Positions 12,596-24,844 of a stretch of DNA of 64,000 nucleotides are shown here, one piece after another (the stretch's first letter is position 1; every line of letters begins with the position of its first letter). A program made the position numbers and the translations under genes. Under the pieces are notes generated by a model that did not search any database, was not told where the DNA came from, and saw only the letters and a program-made list of their open reading frames with translations. Source of the stretch: Platycnemis pennipes (lineage: Eukaryota; Arthropoda; Insecta; Odonata; Platycnemididae); contig CAKOGI010000065.1 of assembly GCA_933228895.1 (NCBI GenBank), positions 220,886 to 284,885 on the forward strand, read 5' to 3'.

Positions 12596-14866
12596 TCATC
12601 GAAAGTAGTGCCGCCCTCTAACAATCTGATATGGTTGTATAATTTGTAAAATTTGACTAAAGCTTATACATTGAACATCTTCAACATTTGGAAAAATGTA
12701 AACATTGTCAACCTTAGTGGACTTTCTCAAAAATTTTGCTTTCACTAGACCTGCTTTTACATTCATCACCTCTCCAATGAAGACTTTCTTGGTTTCTCTT
12801 TTTGTTTTTTCATTGTACACAAATTCAGCAACGATGAAATTGCCTTTCTCTACAACTCCATTGAAGGGTTTGGAAGATGCCGCTTCATCTTCTTCTTCGC
12901 TAGTCCAAAGCTTGGAAGTATCGGATTCGTCATGTACTGAAAAAGATTCATCTTCATCACTCTCTTCAATCGTCATTTTCTTTTGTTCCTTAAATTTATC
13001 TGCCTTTCTATTTTTTCTTTCCTGCTTTCTCATCAGTTTTTCTCTTTCCCTTTCCTCTTTTTCTCGTCTTTTCTTCTCTAGAAAACTCTTGAAGGAATCT
13101 GATGTAACAACGGAAGGTAGGTTTGGGCCTAGTTTCCTTCTAACCTTTTTTTCTTCAATTTTAGGATAGAAAAAGCATTTCTTAAATGGAGAGGGAGTTT
13201 CAATGGCTTTGAATTTTTGTAGGCCTTCTGATTCACTCATAGCAGTTTGAGTATTGGTCTCAACAGTACAATCATCATTGAAAGAAGAAACTGAGACTTC
13301 CCTTTGTCCATCAGTCTCCGAAATACACTCACTTTCAGATGCACTGTTAGTTGTTTGCTGTCCTATTTTCTTTAATCTCCAGAGGTTGTACAGTAACATT
13401 GCATCTTCATTCCCTTGCCAATTGTTTGGAAAGCATTCATTAAAACTACATAGCAATTCATTGTCGATACTTTTCTCTAATTCTGTCACAAAAGAAACAC
13501 CCAATTGCCCTTCCACCATTTGCTCCTGGACACTGTCTTCACGGCATCGAACTTCAATGCATTTGGTGTAGTCCACTGCATTGGCATCAAATGGACAAAG
13601 TCCACATTTCCTGAATCCATTAATGATGCTTTCCTTTGTGGTTTTTTGGAAAACCGTGGCCAAAAGTTGAGCAAAAGTGTGTCTGGTAACTTCTTGAGGG
13701 AAATTGACATACTTCCACTCCTTCACAACCTTTGACCAGCCTGCCTTGAGAGGTTTGAATACACTCACATCAGCAGGTTGCAGAATGTGAGTGCTGTTTG
13801 GGTAGAGACTCACAAGAATTACTCCCAAACTTCGGCACAGTTCACTAGTGTGTAATGTTAAATGTGAACGGTGTCCATCAATGAAGAGAAGGACGGGAAA
13901 CTTGACACCTTCTTTTTTCAAAGAGGGAACAAAGTGATTCCCGAGGTACTCGAAGAAAATCTCCCCTGTCATCCAACCGGATGGAGTGGCACCAATTCCC
14001 CAGGCTGGTGGATGATTTTGGGCGATGGTATTGGGGATCCGCACATATGGGTACAACACCATTGGTGGAACAATCCAACCAGCAGCTGAAAAAGCAGCCA
14101 TTACCGTTAACTGTTCCTTGCTGTTGTTCTGCACCACACTGTAAAAATCACCTTTTCCTTTAGGTCCAATAACTTTTCCATTCTTTGGACAAAGTAGAAA
14201 CCCAGACTCATCCGCATTAAAAACACGACTGGGGTCTTCTAATATATTTAGTTGGCCTTCTTCTTTTAAGTAAGATTCAAGGTCATTGAACCAACTTCTT
14301 ATTCCTGCCTCGGTGACCTCAGCTCGTGAGCGTGTTAGGGCTTCAGCAGTTTTTTCTTTTATGTCACTGTGCCGAGACATGAACAACTTCCACCACTTAT
14401 CACCAGGAATGTTGTCCTTGAACAGTTGTTTACGAGGAGGATGAGGAAGATCTTTCTCCTTGTCGTCTAGAAACTTTTTCACGGTTAAAAACACAATGTA
14501 TCTTGTTAGAGGAAACCCTTGTTTGGCTAGATCTAAGATCCATTGCTTTATTCGTAACTCTACCTCTGTACCCAGAACTGGCTCTGGTCCCATTTTCCTC
14601 TTTTCTTGGCTTTTTCCAGATATTTTTCTTATTAAAGTGGACCTAGAGAAATAACATATCATTTAGCATATAGCCCTAACATCTTACTTCAAATGTAAGT
14701 AATCAATATTTGTATATGCTTATTTTCAAATACCTATTTACCTGGGAATTTCAAATTTCTTGCTGGCCTCTTTCTTTGACATGCCATTTCTCACTGCTTC
14801 TATGGCTCTGTTCATGTTATCCTCCGTGTAGCGAAAGAAAACCCTTTGAGAATGTTTTTTGTCCAT
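12596..14866 (-). CDS. pogo/Tigger-like DDE transposase, two exons
   Basis: Exon 1 is 14866-14742, a 99-bp intron follows with GT and AG ends, and exon 2 is 14642-12596. Exon 1 encodes about 41 residues starting MDKKHSQRVFF, and the junction completes FEIPRSTLIRK, the helix-turn-helix of the psq/pogo DNA-binding domain, so the intron is well supported. The catalytic DDE_1 domain follows: first Asp in FNADESGF, second in LLFIDGHRSH, third in HILQPADVSVFKP, the usual acidic triad of this superfamily. The C-terminal third is rich in Lys, Glu and Ser, with a coiled-coil-like KKRREKEEREREK stretch. The total of about 720 residues is long for a pogo transposase. There is no stop or frameshift. It would act in the nucleus on the ends of its own element; activity is an inference. 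Confidence 0.85.
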
Positions 14867-14930
14867 TTTTTTTCTGAATTCAAACTAAATAAAGAAGGGT
14901 ATCAACCGAATGAAAAGGTTTTCCAAGGGT

Positions 14931-15401
14931 GTCCACTACTGGAATTGGTCTTCCAGAGATGGACACACCAGGGTCCATTTCTGGAATTCAAGTTAAACTA
15001 GGCTGCCAGTAGTGGTCACCCCCTATAAAGTGCTTCAAATTCACTACTTTGGAAATGTGAATCAAAAATATGGAAATTGAATTCATATTTTATGTAGAGG
15101 TTGTATTTTAAATGAAAATAAACAACAAACTGAATGGGTAACATCAGATTAAAATAACTACCTACCTAAACACATAAGACAGCAAACATGCTCTTTATGT
15201 GGTGACGGCCATGTTTAATATTTTTTGTCACATGTGTGCCAACTTAACTTAATCAAATTCTATCATTTTACCAACCGCATGTATTGCAGCATGTTTTGGC
15301 GCAAAATTCAAACCAAAAGCAGTCAAACAACTGATTTTGTGAGCATTTTTGTCCACCTGTGTCCATTACTGGCTGGGTGCCCATTACCGGGCAGCTTACC
15401 C
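14931..15401 (-). repeat. Right end of the pogo element: inverted repeat and iterons
   Basis: Variants of the same motif lie at 14931 (GTCCACTACTGG), 14953 (CCAGAGATGGACAC), 14973 (GTCCATTTCTGG), 15006 (CCAGTAGTGGTCACC), 15361 (GTCCATTACTGG) and 15379 (GCCCATTACCGGGC), in both orientations. The group at 14931-15020 lies just upstream of the transposase start and overlaps the region where its promoter should be, so self-regulation by the transposase is possible. Confidence 0.65.
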
Positions 15402-15403
15402 TA

Positions 15404-16890
15404 CAAGTAATTTTGCATAGAAAAAATATTAATAAAAATATAAAGGGTTTCAAGGATGTACGAGGAGATATGAGTTAAATTAAGTAGATGGACACACTGA
15501 ACTGAACTGCCTCGTCGTGAACGCCATCTTTGTATTGTAAGCACATGTGCAGAACGCGTCGGAAAGGAGACTGGAAAGAAAGGAGCATTTAGTACCATGG
15601 GAAGGAGTACGCTAATCTTTGGAGTACGCTTACTGGTGACCTAACTGGTTCGGTATATCTGCTGTTCTGTGAACGTGCCGTGAATAAAACTTCATTTGAT
15701 ATGGAAATGTTTTAGATGTAATTGTTCCTGCCTTTTCCTTTACCTATTGTTAATTTTATTTGTGAAATGGTGAATTATTTTGCATAAATTGCAGCATCTG
15801 CTGACTTATATCTGAAAATGGTTGCGAAAACCACTCGGTAAGATCGGTTTTCTTCGCACTGCATTTGTAACTGGTTATATTATCAGTTACTTATTTATAA
15901 AGTGCAAGTGGACCCGAAATCCGCCTTATATTAGTTAGTTGAATTGCCGTTAGGTGGCGGTATTTAGTTTAAAATGTGCTCGTTAGATGACGCCACATGA
16001 CTGACATAGTTCCCCACACGCTCGCGTATGGAGAGAAAAAATGGCGCTGCAGTACATGAGAAGCTGGGCTCCATCCATAATAGCGGAAATCTATCTAGAT
16101 GATCCATGGATACTCCATACCGGGCATCTGTGTTGCGTACTTTTGCCGTGAGATAACCTATACTTAACAGAGATTCTGTATCCTTCTATTCCATGGATGC
16201 TATCTGTTTATTTAGGGATATGCCCTGTCTTGTGCCGGCTGGGGTGAGTATTTTAATATACTCTAGTAGAATGTAGTACACCCTTCTTCTAATACCCTAC
16301 TGCAAAATACCTGCTAGTAGAATATTTAATATACAATATGCAATTCTAGTATTTGAAATTCGAGATATTCGAGCTAAGATTTAATATCCGGATTCGATAT
16401 TTAAGTTGGATAAATTCCCTATTCGACCTATCTCAAGTATAAACGTTATAGCTTTTCCCAAAAACTTTTATGAAATCGACATTATATTACGTAATCTGGG
16501 GCATTTGCGTAATAAAAATCGAACGTACCAGGTGTTATATCCGTATAAGTTCAAAAAGAGAGTAAAAACGTTCCGCAATTGATTCTGAGTGACGCCCATA
16601 ATAAAATCCCGCAGAGTTCTTTTTTTGCCTCTTGCACACTGTATTTATTTTGGTATGAAAGTGCATAATTCCCAAGGTCAAGCATGTGGATATATTGGTC
16701 TTGACTGACGTATTTATTATTTATTTTTCATTTCGGTCTCTATTCATGGAATGCTATATAGTGTGTGGTTTTTAGAGTGGAAAAGAAGAAAATCGTTTAA
16801 AGATGCTTTCAAATCCAAAAGAAACCTTGGCATATCCATTATGCAGTATGGAAAGATATATCTGCCGAAACTTTGCATCGAAAATTCATC
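15404..16890. other. No recognised feature
   Basis: AT-rich sequence with one short AATAAA-containing segment near 15683. I see no open frame, repeat boundary or splice pattern that I can support. Confidence 0.4.
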
Positions 16891-16892
16891 AA

Positions 16893-16894
<2 letters not shown>

Positions 16895-16956
<62 letters not shown>

Positions 16957-17016
16957 GGGAAGTGTCCGTCTGTCCGTCCGTCTGTCCGTCCGTCCGTCCG
17001 TCCGTCCGTCCGTCCC
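16895..17016. repeat. (TA)n and (TCCG)n microsatellites
   Basis: An uninterrupted TA run covers 16895-16952, and a TCCG run with occasional TCTG units covers about 16964-17016. Both lie at the 5' edge of the Helitron-like copy. Confidence 0.95.
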
Positions 17017-17125
17017 CCCCTCTATCTCGCGCAAACGGTTTGTCCTAGAGAGATGCCGAAAGTTGCATTGAATTTCTAGCCCTCTGAAAAGCCCGGGAAA
17101 ATTATTCCCGTTTTTGCCAAGTCCC

Positions 17126-17150
17126 AGGTTCGATTCCTGGCGCCAATAAT
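17126..17150 (+). other. tRNA T-arm-like motif inside the Helitron-like repeat
   Basis: CCAGGTTCGATTCCTGG forms a 5-bp stem around the invariant TTCGATT loop of a tRNA T-arm and is followed by CGCCA. The same motif occurs at about 20574 in the second copy. The 5' half of a tRNA is not visible, so it is a fragment or a coincidence, not a gene. Confidence 0.4.
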
Positions 17151-18719
17151 GTGTTTACATTGGTTGAAATGGACTTTTTCAATTTATGAAAGTGCAAGGG
17201 TTTTTTCTTTCGCTTAGTAAAATTACTAAATGTTAATCGATTTCTTTCATTCTTTTTGTATTTAATGGGGAAAGGTATTAACTTTCTTATTCTTCCAACC
17301 AATTTTCTCTGTGCTTTCGAAGTTTCTCTAAATCATGTAATTTACGTTAAAAGTTAATGTTTTTTTCGGTTCTTTTCCGAGCGTTGCTAAGGCCTTTTCC
17401 ATTGTCGTTCCCGAAATTTTGGATGCTTACACATTGCGTCGTATGCCGTGAACTGCATTGCGCTGTACACGAGGATAATGGAAGCTGATAAAGGAGGTTC
17501 TTGCCGCTGATTCTCGAGGCGTGGTCGGCCATTTCTTTCTGCACATACATCTGCTCTGACTGCAGTGCACTATCATGATAGCGCTAATCATAGATTTAAG
17601 AAGGTTTGCGTTCGCTAAATTAGGAGTATTTAAAAGTTTTATTTTTTAATTTCTTTACGGGTTTGTGCATTTTCAAAGACCTGAGTCATAAAAGGCAAAT
17701 GTGGGACCTATTCTAAAACATCGTGGATTGATGGAGTATGAGATTTGAGATAGTTTAACAAAAACTTCAGTATTAACGTAAAATATAAATTGTATTATAT
17801 ATACGCGTAAAGAGGGTACTTAAATATACGTAAAAATACGACATGTAAGTATTTTTATAACAGGGCTCTATATAAATCCTGGCAGTAATGATAAGTTTAC
17901 AATGATTTCAATCATATTTATGTTTCCGATACTGACTTGGAACCAAACTCGACTTCGTAACATAAGTTGTTTCTTTCCCCTCATGAAAAATGTTAAAATG
18001 CCTAAATACTATGGGTAATTGTTATATTTATCCCTCCCGCTGTATATCAATTGGCACTATTACCTACAAAATTGGAACAGTATTCCCATTTTTGTAAAGA
18101 TGATGGTTTGATAACTGATTGTATTTATGTATTTCCGATTGTTTATTTTGTTTTGAAGTGAAAGATAGCTCCATATTCAAAGTTGGAATTCGTCATTTGC
18201 AATAAATTTTCAATCCTAATATTATGCATACATTTTACTTTTCTCAGACCCGTTGAATTTCAACGGGATCCTTCCGCTAGTAAAATCAAATTCTTTTCTG
18301 CCAAGGTCTCTTATCTCATGGAACGGGTTTTTAAATGGAGGAGCAATCAATCTTTATATACTACTCTCTACTGTGAACACAACGGACTTGGTCATTTTGC
18401 AGACTCATTTTATACCACTGACATTACAATCATTTATTCTTAATCAGTTAAATTCGATTACAAAGCTTTCTTGTGGAAATCCCATATACATATATCGAGA
18501 GTAAGGGCTTGATTAACGGATCATTTGTTTTGTTACCTTCAATATGGTTTCTCCTTTTGTCCGAAACACAAGATCAAATTTATCAGAATTGATTACTCTA
18601 ATATGATTTGTAATCGCAATCGCAAAAGATCAGATTCTCCATTCATTTTGATACAAAAGTAATTATTTTCATTTACATAGTTTAGTTTACACTCAACACC
18701 CTGCACTACTCATGACTAT

Positions 18720-19460
18720 TCTATATATATTTCTATATTTCAGCATCCAGTCTGTCGTGGAAACTTCAGATATCTGAGCAATTCATTCCCAGAGGCAGGA
18801 CTCGGCTTTAAGTCTATCAGCAAATCAGCCACCGTCGCAGCAGCAAGACCTCCAACAATGTTCCTTGATGTTGGTAATAGAATCGCATCCTCTGCAAATT
18901 ACAAAAATTAATACTGTCAAATGGTGTACATAACATTTTTAAATTGAGTATATTCAAAATCAATGGAAAGGACATCAAGAATACATTATAATATCAACGT
19001 CCGAAGATTAATTTTAACTACTCCACACAAAATGGAGTATATTATGTAAGTTTGGTACTGCAGCTTAAGAAAAGTACCTGCATAAGTTGAATTGACGCAA
19101 ATAAAAATAATATAGGAAATTTGACGGTCAATTTTCAGACTTCTGCTGTGTATTCCATGCAGTCAATTTTTTCATATTTATATTTAAACTACCAGCAAAC
19201 CTTATCTACCTAACTTCAAATCTTGCAGCCCTATTCTTACTGATAAAAGCTTAATATTAGCATTTCCATTGAAATAACATTCTTCTAGGCTTATGGAATT
19301 TCAATAAGATTTGTGGCATTTCTATGGTTTGTAGTTTACTGATAAATTAAAAACTTGTATTCGATGACTATAACCAAGCATCCCTTCTTGTCTGCTACTG
19401 TGAGGATTGGCCGACAACATTCCATGCAAACATCTCATTATAAGAAGCGGTTCTTTCCTT
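18720..19460 (-). repeat. Segment duplicated in inverted orientation at 58.0-58.8 kb
   Basis: Read on the - strand, this segment matches 58030-58760 on the + strand, both in the exon at 18.8 kb and in the upstream intronic sequence (for example the GGAACCGCTTCTTATAATG region). Divergence is moderate with small indels in the noncoding part, so the duplication is old. From 19460 to 20400 I see nothing further. Confidence 0.75.
18740..18891 (-). CDS. Terminal exon of a secreted-protein-like gene
   Basis: A TTTGCAG acceptor precedes 152 bp that end in TGA. The first two bases (AG) combine with the last base (G) of the exon at 24845-24936 to give GAG, after which 49 codons are open. The encoded tail includes PTSRNIVGGLAAATV, a predicted amphipathic DLLIDL segment and a C-terminal RQTGC. 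In insect lipocalins the last exon encodes a helix followed by a cysteine very near the C-terminus, so a lipocalin-like tail is possible, but the match is by pattern only. A copy with identical length (152 bp) and one internal stop lies at 58599-58750. Confidence 0.45.
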
Positions 19461-20416
19461 AGTTAATATATTCAATTTAATTAAATTTTCTTACAGTGGA
19501 AACAACATTCATTCCTAATTGGAGAGGGGAATTTCTTAAAAAATAATTTAGCCTAAATGGAAATGTGTACATATAATTTAAAAGCGCTCTCTTGGGATGA
19601 AATTGAAGATATGTAACAGACAGTTCTTATTTTAAACTGGATGCTATAAAATGTGAATATTTATCCGTGAAGATATTTTCTGCATTGCTCTTAGCTGAGT
19701 TGCCAAGTAATTAACGTATTTATTTGTTTCATTTCCATTCCATGCATTAAATACCAATACCAAATACGAGTTCCAGGCATATTCTTAGGTTTGTTACCAG
19801 CAATTTTGTCAATACTACTTTAAGGATTTCTTCGATAACGTATATTACCTATTTTTCCGAAGCCTTTAGTCTCACATGAGTAAAGGGTTGTCCAAAATTG
19901 GCCGTTGTCAAGAGCGTAGTACATCATTGACTTAGGAAACCGTAAACCTGTGAAGAGAAAAAACTTTTCACTGACGCGACATTTTGTCCAGAGTTTCACT
20001 TATTTCTCTAACAAAAAATCTGTTTGGAAGAAAACGTTCGCACTGCAGCGTAAAAATCAATTCAGAATGATACATTACATAAGCCTACTATTATGAAAAA
20101 TAGACCCCTTCTTTTTTTCAGCCTGTTTTTTATGTGTGAAAAGAGGATCAATATCCATGCGGAAGTCAATGATTCTCCTGTATATGAATGAATACAAGTT
20201 TTTAAGTATTTAAAATTATACACATTTTAATTGTCACAGAGATTTAAAAACACTCAATATCCGGGTTTAGGCAAAAGATCGATTAGCATCAAAAGATGAA
20301 CATAATGCTGCGTTTCTCTCTTTTTGTATATAGCAGAAAAAACCTGTAGTTATATTTAATATTGGTTTCAGAGTTGAATACTTCCTAGCACATCGTACAT
20401 TTGAATTATCATACCA

Positions 20417-22269
20417 ATATATAAAAATGAATTGGTGTCTATCTGTCAGCCAGCTTTACGGAACGCATCTCCTCAAAAACTACTGAAACGATTGAGCTGA
20501 AATTTTGTAGGATTCTAGTGTATACACTAGAAGGTCCTATAGGCTGTATAAAAAAACGCATGGCCTGGGTTCGATTCCTGGCGCCAGTTATGTACATTGG
20601 TTTAAATTCACTATTTCAAATTATGGTAGCGCAAGAGTTTTTTCTTTTGCTCAGTAAAATAATTAGTCGATTTCTTTCATTCTTTCTGTCCTTCATGGGA
20701 AAATGTTTAAACTTTTTTATTCTCTTCATCGATTTACGCTATGTTGTCCAGGTTTCTGGGCAACATGTAATTTTATTGAAATGTACTGTTTTTTATCATC
20801 TTTTCCGAGCGTTCCTAAGGTCATTGCTATTGCCGTCTCCGAAATAATAACATCGTTTATGCTTAAACAGTTCATCATAGCGGGATGCCGCAAACGGCAT
20901 TGTGCTTTTCGCGATGATATAGGAAGGTATTGAACGCATTCTAGGCTATTCGTGAAGCAAGGTCAGCCATATTTTTGCGCAAAAAGATGCGTGCTGACTG
21001 CTAGCGCTACTCACAGATTTAGAAGTTTTGGTAGTAAACTTTTATGGATTCATACCGTATTCCGAAGTGGACCACTTTCAGAATAATAGAATTTACTCTA
21101 GTTGGAGTAAAATGCATTAATACGTATTCATAGGAATTTCATTGACGTCACTGTCATGAAGCTGGAGAATTTAGACAAACATAGCATGCATAAAAGGCAA
21201 GAGAACATTTTTTTGCCTTAGAGGTGGGTCATACCATTCCCAAAAACCCGAATCTGGCCTCGTTGTCAACAATAGCAGACATTCGTATGCACCTCCCCTA
21301 CTACCCTCCTTTGTTTCTTCTGGCCTGAAAATTTCTAAACAATATTCTTATACTTGTAAAGTCCAGGCAATAATTATATGTTTGGATTGGTTTAAATTAT
21401 ATTTATGATTCCGATGAAGATCACTAAAAATAAAACTAAGGTATTGGTATGCGGTAGAAGAAAAGAAGCCAGGACTAATGAAAACCAACAGGACAACAAA
21501 GAACTCGAGAAGGTGGTAGAGTTCTGTTACCTGGGAAGCCGAGTAACCAGGGATGGACGAAGTAAAAGAGAAATTACAAATTAAATCGCCCAAGCAAAAA
21601 TGGGCATTTTACCAAAAGAAGATTCTACTTACAGCTGCAAATATAAGCGTGGTAGTGAGGACATTTTCCATTAGAATATACATCTGGAGCATCCTACTAC
21701 ACGGCAGCGAAGCATTGGTGATAAAACAGCAGAGACTTCAAGGCTGGGAGAATTTGAAACGTGGTGCTACCGAAGAACGATGACAATAATTATTCGGTCG
21801 ATCCAATTATAATTGGATCGACCGAATGACACACGAACAAGTCTTAAGAAGAGTGAGAGAAAAGAGATGACCACTGAAAACCCTTAAAAGAATAGGGGGC
21901 AATTTAATCGGCCATATCTTAAGACACGATGGCGTGATAAAGACGTCGTCGAGGGAAAAGTGAGCGGGAAGAATGAAAAAGGCAGGCTTCGTATGAGTTA
22001 CATAGAACAGGTCGTGAAGGTGAAGAGAGATGAATTACCTCAATATGAAGAGGTTGGCCGATAGAAGTTTATTGGAGGGCTGCGTCAAACCTATCCTAGG
22101 ATTGTTGACCGATGATGATTATGAATGTTCCGATACTGACTTGGAGCCAATGCTAACACCATAACACAAGTTTTTTTCGCCTCTTCATGAAAATAGTTTA
22201 AATTTCTCCCTATTTTCTGTTTATTATATTTTTCCCTACCGTTGAATTTTAACGGGAACCTTCAGCTAG
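20417..22269 (+). mobile_element. Helitron-like non-autonomous element, copy 2
   Basis: It aligns with copy 1, including the T-arm-like motif, the segment around GGTAGCGCAAGAGTTTTTTC and the 3' end. The terminal hairpin is weaker here (CCGTTGAATTTTAACGG, about 22239-22255), and the end reads CAGCTAG followed by T. The starts of the two copies differ: this one begins with an ATATATAAAAATG segment and a TCTATCTGTCAG stretch. About 0.7 kb of the copy is a nested LINE fragment. Confidence 0.5.
21416..22126 (+). mobile_element. RTE-like LINE tail nested in the Helitron-like copy
   Basis: The + strand reads the thumb region of an endonuclease-type LINE: ITKNKTKVLVCG, EFCYLGSRVTRDGRSKREI, a HGSEALV segment, FETWCYRRTM and RMSYIEQVVK, broken by stops. 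The 3' end is a GATGATGAT tail at about 22110, typical of this group. The sequence TTATGATTCCGAT before it and TTATGAATGTTCCGAT after it look like the two copies of the target site. Copy 1 of the Helitron-like repeat has the uninterrupted form TTATGTTTCCGAT. The insert is 5'-truncated. Confidence 0.75.
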
Positions 22270-22890
22270 TTTTTTTTTATAATTCCAGCAAGTCGTTCCG
22301 AAAGCCACTGATAAATCCGGCGTGCCGGTTTCAGACCCTCCAGCCGGCACGTAGTCAGGTGCCTGAAATTTCGGGTGGGTGTTGGGGGGTTCTGGTGTTT
22401 CAGCCCCCCCCTCGAAATGTTTTCCAAATATTTTTTTGTTCTGATTTTATCAGTGAACTTTACCAGTGAGGAGAGTAAAGTAAATACCAAGCACCGCAAA
22501 TTAAGGGAAGAGCTTTGTAACATGTTGGCACCGAATGGGCAAGTGTAGATTTGTTTCAAGTTACACAAGACTTAGCCCTTCACCGAAGCAATTTCCTGGC
22601 TACGTGCTTGCTCTCCAGGGTGATCCCTGCCAATTCCAATCACTGGGCTGCCTTGTATCGGGTGGACGGTCCGGTACAGGTAACAGTTCGGGCCTCACCG
22701 TGACCCAATGGCCTGTGGAAAACACCTGTGCAATAAAATGTTTTAGGTCTGTTTTGGAAGGTGAGGAAGAGTTTTGATCAGTCGAGGGAATATAGAGAGG
22801 CACATTTTGCGGACCACTGTGAATGGTATTGCTTCTTTGTTCGTATTCTTTTACCAATTTCGTATTCATCATGTGTTCCTGCAATTTTGA
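22270..22890 (-). repeat. Repeat segment with a copy at 58.8-59.2 kb
   Basis: Read on the - strand, the part from about 22850 to 22580 matches the + strand at 58850-59080 (shared CACAGTGGKCCGC and TACCTGTACCGG-type blocks). An inverted repeat CGTGCCGG/CCGGCACG lies at about 22320-22352, followed by a G-rich then C-rich stretch like the inside of some hAT MITEs. The - strand is open from 22884 to 22600, but the copy at 58.8 kb does not conserve the frame, so I do not call a gene. Confidence 0.5.
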
Positions 22891-24840
22891 TTATTCCGGT
22901 ATATTAACCCATTCCTTGGATCTTTTTTTAACGTCTTCGGGTTTAAGGCATAAACCGCACCTCCTCATGATTTTCACTATGATGGCATATGATTCTTGTT
23001 CAAATATTGTCGAAATCAATCCACTTGCTAAACGATTTCACTTAGCAGTTTTATTTATGATCTCCCAATGTTAATATTTGGAATCCAAGTTTTATTTTTC
23101 AATTATCCTTTATAACCTTTTTCTCCATTTAGTCATTCTATCTTCTTATTTCGTCACTTCCAATCACTGGATATGTACTCACCGTTTAACAACCTCGCTT
23201 CTTAAAAAATAATGCAGGTTGTTTGATAATTCTTTGAGCTCCAGTGGGGATGTGATTGGTCACTGACATTGAGACACAGTCAATGAAGACTTCTTTTTTA
23301 AGTGATTTTTTTCGGATTTGCGGGTACAACTCAATGTAGCAGTTTACACGCTTTTCCTCCTTCCTTCCAAAAATATATTTTAACCCATTTATAGAATTCT
23401 ACTATAGGGTCTTCTGTTTTTACAGACAATTTGGGACTTCTTCCTCTTTACTTTAGGTCGTGACAAAACGCCGGTAATACATTTTTCCAAATAAAATACT
23501 CTTTCACCACTACAAGTTTCGTTTCTCAAGTTTCACTCATCTTTCGATGGGCATGCATTGTTTTAAATTCTGGTTTTACTAAGTCGATATTTCGTTTTGA
23601 GAGCATAGATTTTGTTAGGTCTAAACTGTATTTTAATGACAGCAATGTTATTGGAAGACCGTAGAACACTGATTTTATTCCATGAATTCTGAGGCTTGAA
23701 TTTTAATTGTTTTTCTTTACAGATAAAGAAAATACGGATGACACACTATACATTTCATTTCAACATACTGTAGTCTGGCACTTGTTCTTAGTGAACCAGA
23801 AATACAAAAGTCCTATATAAACTTTAAATGTGAAATATGATAACTCTATAGTCCTCAAAATGGTAAAGAAAAGCTTTATCACAATTTTGTATTCCAGCAA
23901 ACGAAGTTGGCTCTCTTCTATTTGTTCATTATCCTTTCTAAGTAGCCCAAAAATCAACTCTTCCACCTTGTAAATTGAGTTTTTTTTAGTAATTTGGTAT
24001 TAATCCAACCCCTTACATATTCTTATAACCATATGGGTCACTTATAATCTTTTATTATGATTTTTGTACTAAATCGGAAGGGAATCATAGATTTGAGAGT
24101 TCTACACGTCCTCAAGTCCGTTACTGAATTTTGACATTAGCCCATATTGCATCACACACATCATCTAACTCTTCAATGTACCTGGTTATCCAGTCACTTA
24201 TTGCCAATACTCTTTAGAGACACTGTGAAGATGAGATATATTTCTAATAAAGAGTTTCTATCTTCATAAGCCTCCGATTTCACACTTTTCTCCTTCGGAG
24301 ATTCAATGGATTTTGAAAATTCATCTAAGGAGGAGAGGTGCAGCTGAGACGTGGTTTTTTATATGAAGTTGTTGGTACATAGAATATTACTCTATTAAAA
24401 TATTTGATCATCGCCTGAGAACTCTAATTAAGCATTTGTGTCAGATTTTGCTAATAATTTTTCAAATTATGTTATAAGCATTTCAGTACTATGTAGAGAA
24501 GGTTAGAATTTTTGTAAATGCATTATATTATGTCGGGAAAATTTGGAGGAGAATAATCAAAGTATACAAGGAGTGGCAAAACAGCAACCAAATCGCTGCA
24601 ATATGGCAGCACATCCTAAATTAAATAAGAACGTGACGATAATATTTTCTGCATTTTTCACTTTTCTCAGCCAACGAGTTTATTTTTTGCTTTACAATGC
24701 TCCATCATTGGAAAAAGTACTTTCCTGCGTTTGTACTATAATATAAGCCTAGTTATTTTGCATTATCATGAGAATGTAGTCATCACACGAAAATCTATCG
24801 TAGGTACTAAATATTAGAAGACTTGGCCGATAGATTACAA
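22890..24840. other. No recognised feature (intron candidate)
   Basis: AT-rich sequence between two exons that join in phase, so it may be part of a large intron on the - strand. No repeat or coding motif was identified. Confidence 0.35.
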
Positions 24841-24844
24841 TTAC

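Larger units (their letters stand above)
12180..15401 (-). mobile_element. Complete pogo-type DNA transposon
   Basis: The element is 3,222 bp and is bounded by TA on both sides (12178-12179 and 15402-15403), the target duplication of the Tc1/mariner-pogo superfamily. Its ends are inverted repeats of about 25 bp: the left end reads GGGTAACCTGCCCAGTAATG and the right end, on the other strand, GGGTAAGCTGCCCGGTAATG. Additional copies of the motif CCAGTAATGGACAC lie inside both ends, as described separately. It carries one gene on the - strand with an intact two-exon frame. Because ends, target duplication and gene are all present, this is the best preserved DNA transposon in the window. Confidence 0.88.
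16892..18280 (+). mobile_element. Helitron-like non-autonomous element, copy 1
   Basis: The 3' end shows a palindrome CCCGTTGAATTTCAACGGG (18249-18267) followed 9-13 bases later by CTAG and then T. A short hairpin just inside a CTRR-type end is the signature of Helitron and Helentron 3' termini. The body matches the copy at 20.4-22.3 kb across several hundred bases. The left end is a (TA)n run followed by a (TCCG)n run. There are no terminal inverted repeats and no Rep/helicase gene. The left boundary is uncertain because of the simple repeats. Confidence 0.5.

Noticed and set aside
12705..13169. Long + strand open frame
   Set aside because: It is the antisense of the Lys/Glu/Ser-rich part of the pogo transposase.
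16751..17071. Frames rich in Tyr-Ile and Ser-Val-Pro repeats
   Set aside because: They are translations of the TA and TCCG microsatellites.
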